Origin: Paenibacillus oleatilyticus
GTDB lineage: Bacteria; Bacillota; Bacilli; Paenibacillales; NBRC-103111
Assembly (NCBI RefSeq): GCF_018998565.1
Contig: NZ_JAHNZO010000004.1
Span: 1-64,000 of the forward strand
Reading direction: 5' to 3'
Length of the DNA stretch: 64,000 bases
Part shown: piece by piece, positions 60,335 to 64,000 of the stretch
Layout of the letters: each line of letters starts with the position of its first letter
How positions within the stretch are numbered: position 1 is the first letter of the stretch
Notes under the pieces: generated by a model
Told to the model about the DNA's origin: nothing
Databases searched by the model: none
The model's input: the letters and a program-made list of their open reading frames with translations, nothing else
Position numbers and translations under genes: made by a program

Positions 60335-63300
60335 CGGAATCATCCTCCTTGAGATGCAAGGGCGATGTCAACAGCTTCATGAGGACCGGCTTTCCGTTCG
60401 TCACGATATAGCCGAAGTCGTCTCCAATATCCTGGTACAGCTCGCTTGTGAGCTTCCCGATCTTGAGCTGGTATTGATCCGCTATGCCGTTCTCCAGCCA
60501 AATCCCCTCGTTGAGGACCACTTTTGCCTTAAACCAAGGTTCATAGGAAATGGACGAAATCACCGAGACGCGTTCACAGATAATGAAGTTCACTTGATAC
60601 GTCGTCTCGCCTTTCTCCAGAAGAACCCGGAGCTTATCCTTGGAATCCTCGGAGATTCGCGAGTTCAAACTTGTCAGGGAGTGAACGATCCAAGTCTGTT
60701 TGGCAAAAACCGGAGCCGGTTCGCCGGCGGCCATCGCATCCTTGTACGTATTGTTACGATGGACGAGGGTGCTAAATAACTGTGCAACAACTTGGTCCCA
60801 ATTCGTTGGATTTCCATAATGGGTATAGGTTTTGAACTCGTCATCCACCAGCTTGTTGTCCGGATCGATGACGGCAACTTCGGCTTCCGCTTTAGCCGAC
60901 AGGACCTCGGCCAGCCCTTGGATAAAGCCCGCATTGTCGTTATTTTGAGACAGCACAAGCTGGATGTAATGCTGGCCAAAGTGAAAGCAAGCCGGCTGTA
61001 GACTGTCCTTCTCCACGCCCACCGGAATTTTCCCGGCCTTGCCGTACTTGATCTCGTCCATCAAGAAATTCACATCAATGAGCTCGGGCAGAATCGGAAT
61101 TCTTTTTGCGACCGGCTCTGTCCATCCAGCGGCGTACTCTTCTCCATATTTGCGAATATGCTCGAAGCGGTTTTCCACATCGCGATGTGTGTGCGCGATT
61201 TGAAATTCATATACCCGATCGGATTTCATAATGCCTCTCCCCTTGAACTTGGAAGGGTAGACACCTTCCACATTGCCGAGCACGCTGGAATAGTCGGCGG
61301 CATCGTTAAGCTGCAGCGCATACAATTGTTTAAAATTTTGCAAAACCCGGTATCGGACCGCGCCCGTATTCAACGCGGACAAGATAAAGTAAATCCCATA
61401 CTTCAAGCCTTCCCTCGTTAAATAGGCCGTCGCTTCTTCCTTTTCTTCGAACAGCTCCGCGAACGCCGAGTAGTTATGAACGACAACGACAATGGAAGGA
61501 ACGGCAGTCTGTGCCGATCTCATGTAGGACTGGTAATCGCCGCCATAATCTGCGAACCGCTTTTTCCGATCCGCGGTCTCTTGATACAGCATCTTGAACA
61601 AATTATTGATTTTCTCCACTTCGTGCGAGAGCACGACATCGCCCACATGCGGCGCTTTGGCGAAGGCACGCAAGGTCTCGGAAGCGAAATCCAAAATATA
61701 TACATGGAGCTCGGACGGCGTATGCTCCTCCATCAGCGAGTACAGCAACGTGGTCAAAAAGGTCGTTTTCCCGCTTCCTGCCGCACCGTAAATCACCGCA
61801 TTTCCTTCCTTGGACAGTGGAAATGTCATCGTAAACTGCCGCTGGTTGGCAGGATCGTCCACTTGGCCGATCACGGGATTTAGTACACCGTGGCCTTGTT
61901 GCGAAGCCTGATGACTCTCTCTGAGCTCGTCAAGAAAAATGAATTCCGGAAGCGGGTCCAGCCAGAGGGGACGGACGCTGATGCGTTCTTCCGTGGCGAT
62001 GGCCGCCAAGTAGCGGTTCACCTCGTCCAGTTGCTTGGTCGGGTTATGAAACTGTGCCTTGCGCTTATCGATTTTAACTTGTTTCACGATACGTCCCAGG
62101 TTGTCGATGACGGTCACGCTCTCATCCCTGGCTTTCTCAATCCGATCTGTCGGATAATAAGGCGACCCTCCCCAAGCGGATTGACCAAGCTCAAACAGCT
62201 CGTTGAAGCCAATCTGGACATAGAACCTCCCAGTGACGGATAGCTCGGCCGCATCCGGCCTTTTGATCACGTCCATACTATCGGCCTTCTCTTGCACCTT
62301 AAGACAAATGCGAAACTTGCTGTTGCTCCAAATCTGATCATCCACCACTCCGGATGGTTTCTGGGTTGCCAAGATCAAATGAATGCCCAAGCTTCTGCCG
62401 ATACGTGCTGCGCTAACCAGCTGCTCCATGAATTCAGGCTGCTGTGTCTTCAATTCCGCGAACTCGTCCGAAACGATAAACAAGTGCTGCAGCGGCTCCA
62501 TGACTTTCCCGTCCCGGCACAGCCTCTGATACTTGTAGATGTCCATGTTGCTCATGTTCAACCGCTTGCTCGTTTCGCTAAAGATCGCTTGTCTTCGCTT
62601 TAGCTCGCTTTGGATGGAAATCAACGACCGCTTAACCGCCGCGCCGTCTAAGTTCGTAATCGTTCCCGCCAGATGAGGCAAATTCGCAAAGGCACCGGCC
62701 ATACCGCCGCCTTTGTAGTCGATCAGAATAAAAGCGACCTCATGCGGATGATAGTTCACGGCGAGCGAAAGAATGAACGTCATAATCAATTCGCTTTTCC
62801 CGGAGCCAGTCATCCCCGCAATCAAGCCATGCGGACCATGATATTTCTCATGCAAGTCCAGGTAAAACCGTTCACCGGTCGTATCCACCCCGATCGGGGT
62901 TTGGAGCGACAAGGTAGGATCATGATCCCGCCACCTCGTCAGCGCATTCAGATGCTCGACCTTGCCTACCTCGAACAAGTCCAGAAATGTCAGCATGGCA
63001 GGCAGTTCATAACCCGCTCCCGAAGTATCCAGTTGAATATTGGCCAATTGCACGGCAAGCCGGAGCTCGTCCTGAATAATATACGGATGAGGCTGAAACG
63101 CAATATGCTTCCCGGAGGTGTCGTCCTTGTCATATATTTTCGAATGACTTCCCTCAAAATCCACGACAAGCGAGCACTCTTTGGGCAAGTTTTTCAACTC
63201 GTCATACAGATGGATCACGCTAAGGCCTATATTATTTTTGTGCTTCCTGATACCATTCATCATCTCCGCCTTGCCGGCCAGGCTCTTATCGATTGCGAAG

Positions 63301-64000
63301 ATGACGTAGTGCGGCACGACCTCCTTAAGCTCTTCCTCCGCAGCTATGTTCTCTCTTCGGGCGATTTCTTTTTCGAAAAAGACGGAAAGCTCCTTTACCT
63401 CACCCGGCTCCGTCGCAATAAAGCGAATGGACTTATCGTCGCTCCAAACGTGAGGCAGCCATTTTACGAACTCCCACGTTTTCCCTTCCTTCTTGTCATA
63501 GATAAAAACAAGCTTTAATTCATCATAACTATGGAGCGCCGCAAGCTGGACGATTAACCCTTTGACCGCATCGACAACTTCAACTCTCGTGCCGATCATC
63601 CCGCTAATCCAATCCTCCGTTAGCGAAAACGGTATAGGAACCTGCTCCAGCATTTTCGGCTCCTCCATGAGCCGATACAGCTCCTCTTGAAGCCCGTCGT
63701 CTTCGAGGGAAAATCTTCTCTCCGGAAATTTCAGCACAACCTGGAGCGGCACATTGCCCAATCCAAGGCGAACCTTCAAAAAATCGTTTTGTCTGCGGGT
63801 CCGCTCCCATAAGGTACGCTTGCGCAGCTTGATTCGCGAAACGCACTCCTCAAGGGTAATCAGATTTTCATGCAGGACCTGGCGCTGGCTTTCTCCAACA
63901 TCCCTTATCCTCTCTCGAACCTCTTGAATATAACGCTTGTATTTTTCTCGCCGAATTCTCTCCTGCTTGAGTCTCTTCTTAGCTTCGTGGCGTCTCGTCA
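60327..64000 (-). CDS. essC: EssC/YukB FtsK-SpoIIIE ATPase (5' end outside window)
   Basis: Type VII secretion motor; about 1224 residues are visible and the frame continues past the right edge without a start (the segment WERTRRQNDFLKVRLGLGNV runs on upstream of the TTG at 63779). The first ATPase domain has Walker A GLIAGMTGSGKSEL; the second has NAVIYGAAGSGKTTF; the third, at the C-terminus, lacks a P-loop (FHFGQHYIQLVL), as in other EssC proteins. The missing N-terminus should hold the FHA domains and two transmembrane helices. It drives export of the WXG100 proteins and, presumably, the lipase. Confidence 0.93.
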   Translation of the reverse strand, partial: TRRHEAKKRLKQERIRREKYKRYIQEVRERIRDVGESQRQVLHENLITLEECVSRIKLRKRTLWERTRRQNDFLKVRLGLGNVPLQVVLKFPERRFSLEDDGLQEELYRLMEEPKMLEQVPIPFSLTEDWISGMIGTRVEVVDAVKGLIVQLAALHSYDELKLVFIYDKKEGKTWEFVKWLPHVWSDDKSIRFIATEPGEVKELSVFFEKEIARRENIAAEEELKEVVPHYVIFAIDKSLAGKAEMMNGIRKHKNNIGLSVIHLYDELKNLPKECSLVVDFEGSHSKIYDKDDTSGKHIAFQPHPYIIQDELRLAVQLANIQLDTSGAGYELPAMLTFLDLFEVGKVEHLNALTRWRDHDPTLSLQTPIGVDTTGERFYLDLHEKYHGPHGLIAGMTGSGKSELIMTFILSLAVNYHPHEVAFILIDYKGGGMAGAFANLPHLAGTITNLDGAAVKRSLISIQSELKRRQAIFSETSKRLNMSNMDIYKYQRLCRDGKVMEPLQHLFIVSDEFAELKTQQPEFMEQLVSAARIGRSLGIHLILATQKPSGVVDDQIWSNSKFRICLKVQEKADSMDVIKRPDAAELSVTGRFYVQIGFNELFELGQSAWGGSPYYPTDRIEKARDESVTVIDNLGRIVKQVKIDKRKAQFHNPTKQLDEVNRYLAAIATEERISVRPLWLDPLPEFIFLDELRESHQASQQGHGVLNPVIGQVDDPANQRQFTMTFPLSKEGNAVIYGAAGSGKTTFLTTLLYSLMEEHTPSELHVYILDFASETLRAFAKAPHVGDVVLSHEVEKINNLFKMLYQETADRKKRFADYGGDYQSYMRSAQTAVPSIVVVVHNYSAFAELFEEKEEATAYLTREGLKYGIYFILSALNTGAVRYRVLQNFKQLYALQLNDAADYSSVLGNVEGVYPSKFKGRGIMKSDRVYEFQIAHTHRDVENRFEHIRKYGEEYAAGWTEPVAKRIPILPELIDVNFLMDEIKYGKAGKIPVGVEKDSLQPACFHFGQHYIQLVLSQNNDNAGFIQGLAEVLSAKAEAEVAVIDPDNKLVDDEFKTYTHYGNPTNWDQVVAQLFSTLVHRNNTYKDAMAAGEPAPVFAKQTWIVHSLTSLNSRISEDSKDKLRVLLEKGETTYQVNFIICERVSVISSISYEPWFKAKVVLNEGIWLENGIADQYQLKIGKLTSELYQDIGDDFGYIVTNGKPVLMKLLTSPLHLKEDDSDG

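Overview
The window comes from a Firmicute of the order Bacillales, most likely a Paenibacillus or close relative. The evidence is strong AGGAGG-type ribosome sites, an S-layer protein with three SLH domains, a RocR-like sigma-54 activator, a Bacillus-type lysine 2,3-aminomutase gene set with yokU, and a Firmicute-type (EssC/YukD/WXG100) type VII secretion locus. Most of the window is moderately GC-rich; the stretches at about 4.3-6.6 kb and 25.6-32.8 kb are visibly AT-rich.

Layout. (1) 0-7 kb: housekeeping and accessory genes (alpha/beta hydrolase, FMN reductase, PadR plus DUF2269 pair, endonuclease V, DoxX protein) mixed with decayed genes. (2) 7.7-13.9 kb: one giant surface protein with Kelch, seven Ig-like/OmpL47-like, five bacterial Ig-like, four cadherin-like and three SLH units. 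(3) 14-20.6 kb: DUF2625 and DUF5316 genes, a frameshifted secreted protein, then a sigma-54 activator, a textbook -24/-12 promoter, kamA, yokU and the beta-lysine acetyltransferase gene ablB. (4) 20.8-32.8 kb: a defence island with an McrBC-like type IV restriction pair, a HEPN-like gene, an XRE regulator, two small membrane proteins sharing a GDxN motif, and an AAA ATPase plus subtilase pair of the IetAS type. (5) 33-46.7 kb: aldehyde dehydrogenase, gabT, M20 deacetylase, thiolase, CoA-transferase subunits, class III aminotransferase, a divergent glutamate dehydrogenase homologue, a PucR regulator and an amino-acid ABC transporter. (6) 47-56.3 kb: an RNA-repair/ADP-ribose island with a slipin, a 740-nt non-coding stretch containing two tRNA-like T-arms, a DIP1984 protein, an Rpn-type nuclease, Pnkp, Hen1, a 40-codon small ORF with a strong promoter and terminator, a NADAR protein and a TIGR02452/PARG-like hydrolase. 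(7) 56.7-64 kb: a type VII secretion locus with a lipase effector candidate, lipoprotein, small helical protein, two WXG100 proteins, YukD-like protein and EssC, which runs off the right edge.

How the genes work together. Regions 3 and 5 together encode what looks like a complete aerobic lysine route: lysine to beta-lysine (KamA), acetylation (AblB), transamination, CoA transfer, thiolytic cleavage, deacetylation to GABA, then GabT and an aldehyde dehydrogenase to succinate. In Bacillus subtilis the corresponding genes (kamA-yodP-yodQ-yodR-yodS-yodT) are contiguous; here a 12-kb defence island lies between the two halves. Region 6 is the most unusual part: kinase-phosphatase-ligase and 3'-end methyltransferase genes lie close to a highly structured, apparently non-coding RNA locus with tRNA-like modules. 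All functional assignments rest on motifs read by eye and on gene context; no database search was possible.
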